A stretch of 64,000 nucleotides of DNA from Chondrilla cf. caribensis (taxonomy: Eukaryota > Porifera > Demospongiae > Chondrillida > Chondrillidae): NCBI GenBank assembly GCA_964020155.1, contig OZ026550.1, positions 1,080,123 to 1,144,122 on the forward strand, in the 5' to 3' direction. Position numbers and translations under genes: made by a program. Shown here one piece after another: positions 13,801-25,000 of the stretch. The notes under the pieces were generated by a model. The model saw nothing but the letters and a program-made list of their open reading frames with translations. It ran no database searches and was not told where the DNA came from. Every line of letters starts with the position of its first letter. The stretch's first letter is position 1.

Positions 13801-14660
13801 GTGCATTCGTATTAGATCTATGATGCATTATGTGTACACAGGAGAGGCCGTGGTGACAAGCATAAAAATTGACATTTTTTTGCTTGTCACCACGGGCCCA
13901 TAGCACACTCAGGACAGTTTGTATGTATCCGAAATTGTGTTGGTGAGTTTGGCACGGACACTGGGCAGCCCCTGTTGACCAGCAATGTGATGTCAAATCA
14001 CCTGAGCTATCACCACAAGGCGTATTACACTTATATTGAAATGTACATACAAATGTATAATGCAATGTGCCATATGGACACCTGAGAGAATTTTTGATCA
14101 GCAACAAAACCCATCATTTTTGTTATCAAAAGGACTGTATCAGTTCAAGGAGTGTTTCCGTGCATTCGTATTAGATCTATGATGCATTATGTGCACACAG
14201 GAGAGGCTGTGGTGACAAGCATAAAAATTGACATTTTTTTGCTTGTCACCACGAGGCCCATAGCACACTCAGGACGGTTTGTATGCATCCCAAATTGTGT
14301 TGGTGAGTTTGGCATGGACAGTGGGAAGCCCCTGGTGACCAACAACATGATGTCAAATCACCTCAGTTATTGCCATATGGCGCATTACACTTATATTGAA
14401 ATGTACATACAAATGTATAATGCTATGTGCCATATGGACACCTGAGAGAATTTTTGATCAGCAACAAAACCTATCATTTTTGTTATCAAAAGGACTGTAT
14501 TAGTTCCAGGAGTGTGTTCGTGCATTCATATTAGATCTATGATGCATTATGTGCACACAGGAGAGGCCGTGGTGACAAGCATAAAAACATTTTTTTGATT
14601 GTCACCATGAGGCCCATAGCACACTCAGGACGGTTTGTATGCATCCGAAATTGTGTTGAG
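10881..14660. repeat. Type-c satellite, about 358-bp monomers
   Basis: About eleven tandem units, with equivalent points at 11638, 11996 and 12355 (358-359 bp apart). Each unit contains GGAGAGGCCGTGGTGACAAG, a short A/T spacer, GCTTGTCACCACG, then AAATTGTGTTGGTGAGTTTG and TTGGTGACCAGCAA. Three more units lie at 6500-7520. The same hairpin core recurs in array B. Confidence 0.9.
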
Positions 14661-15413
14661 AGGGGGCATGTCAACCTAAAGTTTTCAACTAATCTAGCTG
14701 GGGATGTAAGCTAAGTTATGAAACAAATCCCATCTCTTTGTGTGCTCTGTAACCCGTGTTATTCAAGGTGGTGCTATGGCCAAAATTTGGCCATTGCACC
14801 ATCTTGCATAGATTGTGGGAGAGGGGGTGTGTCAACCTGATATTTTTAACTGATCTACCTGGGGATGTGCGCTAAGTTATCAAACACTTCCCATCTCTTT
14901 CTGTGCTCTGTAACCCGTGTTATTCAAGGTGGTGCTATGGCCAAAATTTGGCCATTGCACCACTTCAATGTATGGGAGAGAATGGGAGAAAAACACTTTG
15001 CACCATCTTGCATAGATTGTGGGAGAGGGTGTGTGTCAATCTGATATTTTAAACTGATCTAGCTGGGGATGTAAGCTAAGTTATGAAACAATTCCCATCT
15101 CTTTGTGTGCTCTGTAACCCGTGTTATTCAAGGTGGTGCTATGGCCAAAATTTGGCCATAGCACCACCTGCAGTCAATGTAGGGGAGAGAATGGGAGAAA
15201 AACACTTAGCACCATCTTGTATAGATCGTGGGAGAGGAAGTATATACGTAATGTCAATCTGATATTTTCAACTAGTCTATAGCTACTATACACACATACC
15301 TATACAAACAAACACAGACATGCATATATACACACACTAGCTACATACACATCGATCATTAAGATTCCATATATACATGTTTATGGGTACACAATACAGT
15401 ATACAGTGGAACC

Positions 15414-15584
15414 GCTCTATCAAGGGCACGTTGGAACCATAATTTTAGTCCTTATTATAGAGGTTTCCTCAATTCAGAGGTCATTTAATACACACTACAG
15501 CCCCTCACTGGGACACAGAATGGTGTCCTTATTATAGAGGTTTCCACATTTCAGAGATTTGTAATAGAGAGGTTCCATGCAGTG
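15414..15584. mobile_element. Eroded pogo/Tigger-type MITE, second copy
   Basis: The left end CAGTGGAACCGCTCTAT and right end ATAGAGAGGTTCCATGCAGTG resemble the 3316-3500 element with substitutions and a disturbed right tip. The interior (GGACACAGAATGGTGTCC) is shared with the 3.3-kb copy. Confidence 0.75.
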
Positions 15585-15747
15585 TATTAAAATTATGATC
15601 ACATGATTTTCACATGGATATCATGTGATCATATAATATACCTTATATAATATAGTTATCCAAATGCAATTGTATAATAATGATATTATGTGTGGTCAGA
15701 CCATGTGATAATATTATGGGTGTGTTATTACTTGAATGTGTATACTG

Positions 15748-16085
15748 TATAGCGGGAAACTTTGGCGAGCATTAAATTTGGCGAATCAGTCCCCGGAACG
15801 AATTGGCGAGTTTTAAATTTGGTGTTAGAAGAGTTAGGTTGTAAACTATAGCCAACAAATACTGAGGATCCGTATGCTGTCGCTGTAGTACGAAGAAGCA
15901 CCGTGGTTGGCCACATTCACCGAAAGATATCAGCAGCGTGTTCGCTTTTCCTGGGATGAAACGGTAATGCTGGATCGTCAGATTACGTCAGAATAAAATA
16001 TGGCAGATTTTAAATTTGGCGATTTTCTGTAAAAATTAATCGCCAATTCGCCAAATTAAAAACCTCGCCAAAGTTTCCCGCTATA
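15748..16085. mobile_element. MITE with TATAGCGGGAAACTTTGGCG termini
   Basis: The termini TATAGCGGGAAACTTTGGCG and CGCCAAAGTTTCCCGCTATA are perfect inverted complements. Inner sequences (TTAAATTTGGCGA / TCGCCAAATTAAA) also pair. It is about 338 bp with no convincing coding sequence. The TATA ends are consistent with TA target choice, but I cannot assign the superfamily. Confidence 0.85.
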
Positions 16086-16194
16086 CCATATACTATTCTC
16101 ACATGGACTCACTCTACTATACTCACTTGTATACTATAATACTAAGTCTTGATAATTATAATTATTAGCCACAGAATATTATATTTTATTATCT

Positions 16195-17337
16195 AGGTAC
16201 AGATATATTATCTACATGCATACTAAACAGACAGCGTAATATTATATATTACATAATAATTATTTCAAGTGGCAAAAATTGATAATTATAATTGGAATAG
16301 TAAAAAAATCTGATGGGGAATGGGAGAAAATATGATTGACGGGAAATAGAAAGTACAGTTAAGAATTTGATGGATGAGGAAGATAAAATTCGATAATATT
16401 AGTATATAAAAATAGTTAAAAATCTGATTGTAGATAAGACAAAATTAGTGACAACACAAATAAACTGTCAATGATTGATTGGTAAGTGTTAATGGGTATA
16501 GTCTCTTATCAAGTAGTGGGTGTGGCCTCCGATCTAGTAGGTGTGGTCCAGGGCTAGAAGATCAAGCTGGAGGTGTGGTCCAGGGCTAGAAGATCAAGCT
16601 GGGGGTGTGGTCCAGGGCTAGAAGATCAGGCTGAGGTGTGGTCCAAAGTTGAACGATCAAGCAAATGGTGTGGTCCAAAGTTGAACGATCAAGCTAGTGG
16701 TGTGGTCCAAAGTTGAACGATCAAGCTAGTGGTGTGGTCCAAAATTGAACGATCAAGCTAGTGGTGTGGTCCAAAGTTGAACGATCAAGCTAATGGTGTG
16801 GTCCAAAGTTGAACGATCAAGCTAGTGGTGTGGTCCAAAGTTGAACGATCAAGCTAGTGGTGTGGTCCAAAGTTGAACGATCAAGCTAATGGTGTGGTCC
16901 AAAGTTGAACGATCAAGCTAATGGTGTGGTCCAAAGTTGAACGATCAAGCTAGTGGTGTGGTCCAGGGTAGGTGGACTGGCTGAGGGTGTGGTACAGTGC
17001 TGGAGGATTAGATTGAGGTGTGGTCCAGGGTAGGTGGATTAGGCTGGGGGTGTGGTCCAGGTCAGAATGATCAGGCTGAGGGTGTGGTCCAGAGCCGGAA
17101 ACACAAGCTGAGGGTGTGGTCCAGGGCTGGAATAGGAAACCAAGGCAGTACCTTGGGGCTCCAAGATCAAAACAAGGATGTGATTGGGAACTGGAAATTT
17201 CATACGAGACCTTTAGTAGACTGGCCTTTATGAGGGACACCTTTTGATGCTGCAGCAAATGATAATAATATAGGAATTCTTGCTTGGTTCAGATGTACAT
17301 GGGATCTGTGTTTCAGTATGTACTTGCTGTACAATTA
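16195..17337. repeat. Segmental duplication, copy 1 left part (related to 30.9-32.2 kb)
   Basis: The sequence parallels 30900-32220: ATCTGATGGGGAATGGGA, GATTGACGGGAA, TTAATGGGT.TAGTC, a 32-bp minisatellite, CATACGAGACCTT, CTGCAGCA.., and ATGTACATGGGATCTGTGTTT. It is then interrupted by a DNA transposon at 17338-18151, beyond which homology resumes (18152-18275). It is a diverged, rearranged copy of DNA lying next to the CARD exon. Confidence 0.75.
16560..17150. repeat. 32-bp minisatellite (GGTGTGGTCCAAAGTTGAAC type)
   Basis: About ten almost identical 32-bp units (GGTGTGGTCC..AGTTGAACGATCAAGCTA) run from about 16636 to 16955, flanked by more degenerate units with AGGGCTGGA or AGGGCTAGA in the middle. 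The same consensus recurs at 18310-18600 and 31180-31850. Confidence 0.9.
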
Positions 17338-18151
17338 CAGTGAAACCTCTCTAATCCGACACTCAACGGGGAATGAAAATAACGTCGGATTAAGAGGTTG
17401 TCGGATTAGAGAGGTTTCATCGTCAAATAAATATAATACGTGTACATTTTTTCATATTTATTATACAGTATTTCACTGACTGTATCTTATGTTGCATGTA
17501 TAATTATGTACCTAGTCTTATTATTGCATCACTATTAACAATGTATATATATAATAAATATGAAAAAATGTACATGGATGAACATTACTTGGTGTTATTT
17601 TTAAAAAAGGATGTTAAACTGCTTTGCTTTAAATATTTTTGTTTGCCAGCAATTGACCTTTTTTCAACAACTTGTGTCATTTTGTCCACAAGTGTGAGGC
17701 ACTCTTGGTCATTATGCTGGAAATACAATGCCAATTGTGATAAATAGGCCAGAGCCTCTATTGTTGTGGGTGGGGATGGATCACCTCATTTTATAACCTA
17801 CATGAGGATAAGTTTCCGCGCGTGACCCGTTACACCAGGGTCCGATTATTGCGTCATACGTTTGGGGATACCGTTCAGTTGTATTGCGTAATTAAAGAAC
17901 ATGGCGCCCGCAAGCTCGACGGTGGATGAATGCAGAAAAAATCGAACGAATTTACTCTGTATCTGTAAAATTGTCGGACTGTAGAGGTATTTTTTGTTCT
18001 GGGGACTTCAAAATCAATGTCGGTTTTCGGATTAGGCATTTGTCGGATTAGGCTGGTCATTTTGTATTGAAAAAGTGTCCGTGCTTGGAATTTGGTGTCG
18101 GTTTAAGCATTTGTCGGTTTAGAGAGGTGTCGGATTGGACAGGTTTCACTG
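17338..18151 (-). mobile_element. Internally deleted pogo/Tigger DNA transposon
   Basis: The left end CAGTGAAACCTCTCTAATCC and right end GGATTGGACAGGTTTCACTG are imperfect inverted repeats flanked by TA (17336-17337 and 18152-18153). Extra internal TCGGATTA copies lie near both ends. At 814 bp it is far shorter than an autonomous Tigger, but it keeps a transposase remnant. It sits inside segmental-duplication copy 1, splitting sequence that is continuous at 32.2 kb. Confidence 0.85.
17585..17793 (-). pseudogene. Remnant of the C-terminus of a Tigger/pogo transposase
   Basis: Reading the minus strand gives an open stretch of about 68 codons, including EALAYLSQLALYFQHNDQEC and ending LKQSSLTSFFKNNTK followed by TAA at 17585-17587. 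The leucine-rich helix and the terminal K.LKQ..LT.FF motif are what I expect at the C-terminus of Tigger transposases. The catalytic DDE domain is absent and an in-frame TGA lies just upstream, so this is a deletion relic. Confidence 0.6.
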
Positions 18152-18299
18152 TATAGGTTTGTGCGTGCATATGCAAACAGAAGCACATCTAGCAAGCCAG
18201 TTTGCAGGTGTATACTTTAGTACACACATTCAAGTTAAATAAACTCAGCTTGTACTAACCTCATGAATAGTTGTAAACGTAGAAGTAACGTGTGAGAGA

Positions 18300-18800
18300 G
18301 TTAACTTCACAGTGGAATAGGCTGAAGGTGTGGTCCAGGGCTGGCTGATTAGGCGGAGGGTGTGGTCTAGGGCTGGCTGATTAGGCGGAGGGTGTGGTCT
18401 AGGGCTGGCTGATTAGGCGGAGGGTGTGGTCTAGGGCTGGAGGATTAGGCTGAGGGTGTGATCCAGGGCTGGAGGATTAGGCGGAGGGTGTGGTCCAGGA
18501 ACAGATGAACGAGCTTAGGGTGGGGTCCAGGGCAGAAAGATCAGGCAGAGGGTGTGGTCCGGGGCCAGAAACACAAGCTGAGGGTGTGGTCCAGGGCTGG
18601 AATAGGGAATCAAGGCAGTACCTTGGGGCTCCAAGATCAAAACAAGGGTGTGATTGGGAACTGGAAAATTTCATACGAGACCTTTAGTAGACTAGTCTTG
18701 ATAATGGACACCTTTTGATGCTGCAGCAAATGATAATATAGAAATTCTTGCTTGGTTCAGATGTACATGGAATCTGTGTTTGAGCCCAAGCGTACGATGT
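18300..18800. repeat. Segmental duplication, copy 3 (partial), ending at the assembly gap
   Basis: A minisatellite of GGTGTGGTC.AGGGCTGG units leads into CATACGAGACCTTTAGTAGACT, CTGCAGCA and ATGTACATGGAATCTGTGTT, the same order as at 16.9-17.3 kb and 31.8-32.2 kb. The copy is cut off by the N run at 18801. Confidence 0.75.
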
Positions 18801-19000
18801 NNNNNNNNNNNNNNNNNNNNNNNNNNNNNNNNNNNNNNNNNNNNNNNNNNNNNNNNNNNNNNNNNNNNNNNNNNNNNNNNNNNNNNNNNNNNNNNNNNNN
18901 NNNNNNNNNNNNNNNNNNNNNNNNNNNNNNNNNNNNNNNNNNNNNNNNNNNNNNNNNNNNNNNNNNNNNNNNNNNNNNNNNNNNNNNNNNNNNNNNNNNN
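18801..19000. other. Assembly gap, 200 N
   Basis: Exactly 200 unknown bases. The left side is segmental-duplication copy 3 and the right side starts inside a satellite monomer. The round number suggests a scaffolding placeholder, so the true missing length may be quite different. Confidence 1.
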
Positions 19001-22000
19001 ATATACATACAAAAGTACATACATTTGTTATATGTGGTATATGGGTACTGGGGGAATTTTTGGTGGACCTCAAATTGCATCTTTCTTGATATCAGAACGA
19101 CCCTACTAGGTCCAGGAGTGTGTCTGTGCATTCGGAGTTCAAATATGATGCATCACGTGCACACAGGAGAGGCCGTGGTGACAAGCCAAAAAAATGACAT
19201 TTTCTTGCTTGTCACCACGAGGCTTATAGCGCACTCAGGACAATCTCAATTCTTCCCAAATTGTGTTGGTGAGTTTAGCACGGACACTGGCTAGCCCTTG
19301 GTGAACAGCAAATAATTGTCCAATTGCTCAGGTGATCACCACAAGGCATATTACACTTATATACATACAAAGTACATACATTTTATTATATGTGGTATAT
19401 GGGTACTGGGGAGAATTTTTGGTCCACATCAAAATGCATCTTTATTGTTATCAGAAGGACCGTACTAGGTCCAGGAGTGTGTCTGTGCATTCGGATTTGA
19501 CCTATGATGCATCACGTGCACACAGGAGAGGCCGTGGTGACAAGCCAAAAAAATGACATTTTCTTGCTTGTCACCACGAGGCTTATAGCGCACTCAGGAC
19601 AATCTTAATTCTTCCCAAATTGTGTTAGTGAGTTTAGCACAAACACTGGCTAGCCCTTGGTGAACAGCAAATAATTGTCCAATTGCTCAGGTGATCACCA
19701 CAAGGCATATTACACTTATATACATACAAAAGTACATACATTTGTTATATGTGGTATATGGGTACTGGGGGAATTTTTTGGTGGACCTCAAATTGCATCT
19801 TTCTTGATATCAGAACGACCCTACTAGGTCCAGAAGTGTGTCTGTGCATTCGGATTTGACCTATGATGCATCACGTGCACACAGGAGAGGCCGTGGTGAC
19901 AAGCCAAAAAAATGACATTTTCTTGCTTGTCACCACGAGGCTTATAGCGCACTCAGGACAATCTCAATTCTTCCCAAATTGTGTTGGTGAGTTTAGCACG
20001 GACACTGGCTAGCCCATGGTGAACAGCAAAGAATTGTCCAATTGCTCAGGTGATCACCACAAGGCATATTACACTTATATACGAAAGTACATACAAATGT
20101 ATATACATTTTATAATAATTTTTTTGGTTGACCTCAAATTGCATCTTTCTTGATATGAGAACGACCCTACTAGGTCCAGGAGTGTGTCTGTGCATTCGGA
20201 TTTCAAATATGATGCAACATGTGCACACAGGAGAGGCCGTGGTGACAAGCCAAAAAAATGACATTTTCTTGCTTGTCACCACGAGGCTTATAGCGCACTC
20301 AGGACAATCTCAATTCTTCCCAAATTGTGTTGGTGAGTTTAGCACGGACACTGGCTAGCCCATGGTGAACAGCAAATAAATGTCCAATTGCTCAGGTGAT
20401 CACCACAAGGCATATTACACTTATATACATACAAAAGTACATACATTTGTTATATGTGGTATATGGGTACTGGGGAGAATTTTTTGGTGGACCTCAAATT
20501 GCATCTTTCTTGATATCAGAACGACCCTACTAGGTCCAGGAGTGTGTCTGTGCATTCGGATTTGACCTATGATGCATCACGTGCACACAGGAGAGGCCGT
20601 GGTGACAAGCCAAAAAAATGACATTTTCTTACTTGTCACCACGAGGCTTATAGCGCACTCAGGACAATCTCAATTCTTCCCAAATTGTGTTGGTGAGTTT
20701 AGCACGGACACTGGCTAGCCCATGGTGAACAGCAAAGAATTGTCCAATTGCTCAGGTGATCACCACAAGGCATATTACACTTATATACGAAAGTACATAC
20801 AAATGTATATACATTTTATAATAATTTTTTTGGTTGACTTCAAATTGCATCTTTCTTGATATGAGAACGACCCTACTAGGTCCAGGAGTGTATCTGTGCA
20901 TTCGGATTTGACCTATGATGCATCACATGCACACAGGAGAGGCCGTGGTGACAAGCCAATAAAATGACATTTTTTGGCTTGTCACCACGAGGCTTATAGC
21001 GCACTCAGGACAATCTCAATTCTTCACAAATTGTGTTGGTGAGTTTAGCACGGACACTGGCTAGCCCATGGTGAACAGCAAATAAATGTCCAATTGCTCA
21101 GGTGATCACCACAAGGCATATTACACTTATATACATACAACGTACATACATTTTATTATATGTGGTATATGGGTACTGGGGAGAATTTTTGGTCCACATC
21201 AAAATGCATCTTTCTTGATATCAGAACGACTCTACTAGGTCCAGGGGTGTGTCTGTGCATTCGGATTTGACCTATGATGCATCACGTGCACACAGGAGAG
21301 GCCGTGGTGACAAGCCAAAAAAATGACATTTTTTGGCTTGTCACCACGAGGCTTATAGCGCACTCAGGACAATCTCAATTCTTCCCAAATTGTGTTGGTG
21401 AGTTTAGCACGGACACTGGCTAGCCCACGGTGAACAGCAAATAATTGTCCAATTGCTCAGGTGATCACCACGAGGCATATTACACTTATATACGAAAGTA
21501 CATACAAATGTATATACATTTTATAATAATTTTTTTGGTCGACCTCAAATTGCATCTTTCTTGATATCAGAACGACCCTACTAGGTCCAGGAGTGTGTCT
21601 GTGCATTCGGATTTCAAATATGATGCATCACGTGTACACAGGAGAGGCCGTGGTGACAAGCCAAAAAAATGACATTTTCTTGCTTGTCACCACGAGGCTT
21701 ATAGCGCACTCAGGACAATCTCAATTCTTCCCAAATTGTGTTGGTGAGTTTAGCACGGACACTGGCTAGCCCATGGTGAACAGCAAATAAATGTCCAATT
21801 GCTCAGGTGATCACCACAAGGCATATTACACTTATATACATACAAAAGTACATACATTTGTTATATGTGGTATATGGGTACTGGGGGAATTTTTTGGTGG
21901 ACCTCAAATTGCATCTTTCTTGATATCAGAATGACCCTACTAGGTCCAGGAGTGTGTCTGTGCATTCGGAGTTCAAATATGATGCATCACGTGCACACAG

Positions 22001-25000
22001 GAGAGGTCGTGGTGACAAGCCAAAAAAATGACATTTTCTTGCTTGTCACCACGAGGCTTATAGCGCACTCAGGACAATCTCAATTCTTCACAAATTGTGT
22101 TGGTGAGTTTAGCACGGACACTGGTTAGCCCTTGGTGACCAGCAAAGAATTGTCCAATTGCTCAGGTGATCACCACAAGGCATATTACACTTATATACAT
22201 ACAACGTACATACATTTTATTATATGTGGTATATGGGTACTGGGGAGAATTTTTGGTCCACATCAAAATGCATCTTTCTTGATATCAGAACGACTCTACT
22301 AGGTCCAGGAGTGTGTCTGTGCATTCGGATTTGACCTATGATGCATCACGTGCACACAGGAGAGGCCGTGGTGACAAGCCAAAAAAATGACATTTTCTTA
22401 CTTGTCACCACGAGGCTTATAGCGCACTCAGGACAATCTCAATTCTTCCCAAATTGTGTTGGTGAGTTTAGCACGGACACTGGCTAGCCCATGGTGAACA
22501 GCAAAGAATTGTCCAATTGCTCAGGTGATCACCACAAGGCATATTACACTTATATACATACAAAGTACATACATTTTATTATAATATGTGGTATATGGGT
22601 ACTGAGGAGAATTTTTGGTCCACATCAAAATGCATCTTTCTTGATATCAGAACGACTCTACTAGGTCCAGGAGTGTGTCTGTGCATTCGGATTTGACCTA
22701 TGATGCATCACGTGCACACAGGAGAGGCCGTGGTGACAAGCCAAAAAAATGACATTTTCTTGCTTGTCACCACGAGGCTTATAGCGCACTCAGGACAATC
22801 TCAATTCTTCCCAAATTGTGTTGGGGAGTTTAGCACGGACACTGGCTAGCCCATGGTGAACAGCAAATAAATGTCCAATTGCTCAGGTGATCACCACAAG
22901 GCATATTACACTTATATACATACAAAAGTACATACATTTGTTATATGTGGTATATGGGTACTGGGGGAATTTTTTGGTGGACCTCAAATTGCATCTTTCT
23001 TGATATCAGAACGACCCTACTAGGTCCAGGAGTGTGTCTGTGCATTCGGAGTTCAAATATGATGCATCACGTGCACACAGGAGAGGCCGTGGTGACAAGC
23101 CAAAAAAATGACATTTTCTTGCTTGTCACCACGAGGCTTATAGCGCACTCAGGACAATCTCAATTCTTCCCAAATTGTGTTGGTGAGTTTAGCACGGACA
23201 CTGACTAGCCCATGGTGAACAGCAAATAAATGTCCAATTGCTTAGGTGATTACCACAAGGCATATTACACTTATATACGAAAGTACATACAAATGTATAT
23301 ACATTTTATTATAATTTTTTTGGTCGACCTCAAATTGCATCTTTCTTGATATCAGAACGACCCTACTAGATCCAGGAGTGTGTCTGTACATTCAGATTTG
23401 ACCTATGATGCATCACGTGCACACAGGAGAGGCCGTGGTGACAAGCCAAAAAAATGACATTTTCTTGCTTGTCACCACGAGGCTTATAGCGCACTCAGGA
23501 CAATCTCAATTCTTCCCAAATTGTGTTGGTGAGTTTAGCACGGACACTGGCTAGCCCATGGTGAACAGCAAATAAATGTCCAATTGCTCAGGTGATCACC
23601 ACAAGGCATATTACACTTATATACATACAAAAGTACATACATTTGTTATATGTGGTATATGGGTACTGGGGGAATTTTTTGGTGGACCTCAAATTGCATC
23701 TTTCTTGATATCAGAACGACCCTACTAGGTCCAGGAGTGTGTCTGTGCATTCGGATTTCAAATATGATGCATCACGTGCACACAGGAGAGGCCGTGGTGA
23801 CAAGCCAAAAAAATGACATTTTCTTGCTTGTCACCACGAGGCTTATAGCGCACTCAGGACAATCTCAATTCTTCCCAAATTGTGTTGGTGAGTTTAGCAC
23901 GGACACTGACTAGCCCATGGTGAACAGCAAATAAATGTCCAATTGCTTAGGTGATTACCACAAGGCATATTACACTTATATACGAAAGTACATACAAATG
24001 TATATACATTTTATTATAATTTTTTTGGTCGACCTCAAATTGCATCTTTCTTGATATCAGAACGACCCTACTAGATCCAGGAGTGTGTCTGTACATTCAG
24101 ATTTGACCTATGATGCATCACGTGCACACAGGAGAGGCCGTGGTGACAAGCCAAAAAAATGACATTTTCTTGCTTGTCACCACGAGGCTTATAGCGCACT
24201 CAGGACAATCTCAATTCTTCCCAAATTGTGTTGGTGAGTTTAGCACGGACACTGGCTAGCCCATGGTGAACAGCAAATAAATGTCCAATTGCTCAGGTGA
24301 TCACCACAAGGCATATTACACTTATATACATACAAAAGTACATACATTTGTTATATGTGGTATATGGGTACTGGGGGAATTTTTTGGTGGACCTCAAATT
24401 GCATCTTTCTTGATATCAGAACGACCCTACTAGGTCCAGGAGTGTGTCTGTGCATTCGGATTTCAAATATGATGCATCACGTGCACACAGGAGAGGCCGT
24501 GGTGACAAGCCAAAAAAATGACATTTTCTTGCTTGTCACCACGAGGCTTATAGCGCACTCAGGACAATCTCAATTCTTCACAAATTGTGTTGGTGAGTTT
24601 AGCACGGACACTGGTTAGCCCTTGGTGACCAGCAAAGAATTGTCCAATTGCTCAGGTGATCACCACAAGGCATATTACACTTATATACATACAATGTACA
24701 TACATTTTATTATATGTGGTATATGGGTACTGGGGAGAATTTTTGGTCCACATCAAAATGCATCTTTCTTGATATCAGAACGACTCTACTAGGTCCAGGA
24801 GTGTGTCTGTGCATTCGGATTTGACCTATGATGCATCACGTGCACACAGGAGAGGCCGTGGTGACAAGCCAAAAAAATGACATTTTCTTGCTTGTCACCA
24901 CGAGGCTTATAGCGCACTCAGGACAATCTCAATTCTTCCCAAATTGTGTTGGTGAGTTTAGCACGGACACTGGCTAGCCCATGGTGAACAGCAAATAAAT

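Larger units (their letters stand above)
3505..15250. repeat. Composite satellite array A (three monomer types)
   Basis: The array has three monomer families. Type a (about 160-210 bp) carries GGTGCTATGGCCAAA and its inverse. Type b (187 bp) carries AGGTGCTTA...TAAGCACCT. Type c (about 358 bp) carries the CGTGGTGACAAGC hairpin. The order is a (3505-4075), a linker with a partial c unit (4076-4600), b (4600-6500), c (6500-7520), a (7521-8240), linker (8241-8770), b (8771-10880), c (10881-14660), a (14661-15250). The short open frames inside arise from monomer structure and change register between copies, so none is treated as a gene. Confidence 0.9.

Noticed and set aside
6504..14445. Many open frames of 60-126 codons in array A
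   Set aside because: They recur at the monomer spacing on both strands, start at arbitrary Met codons and break wherever a monomer has an indel. No splice logic or family similarity.
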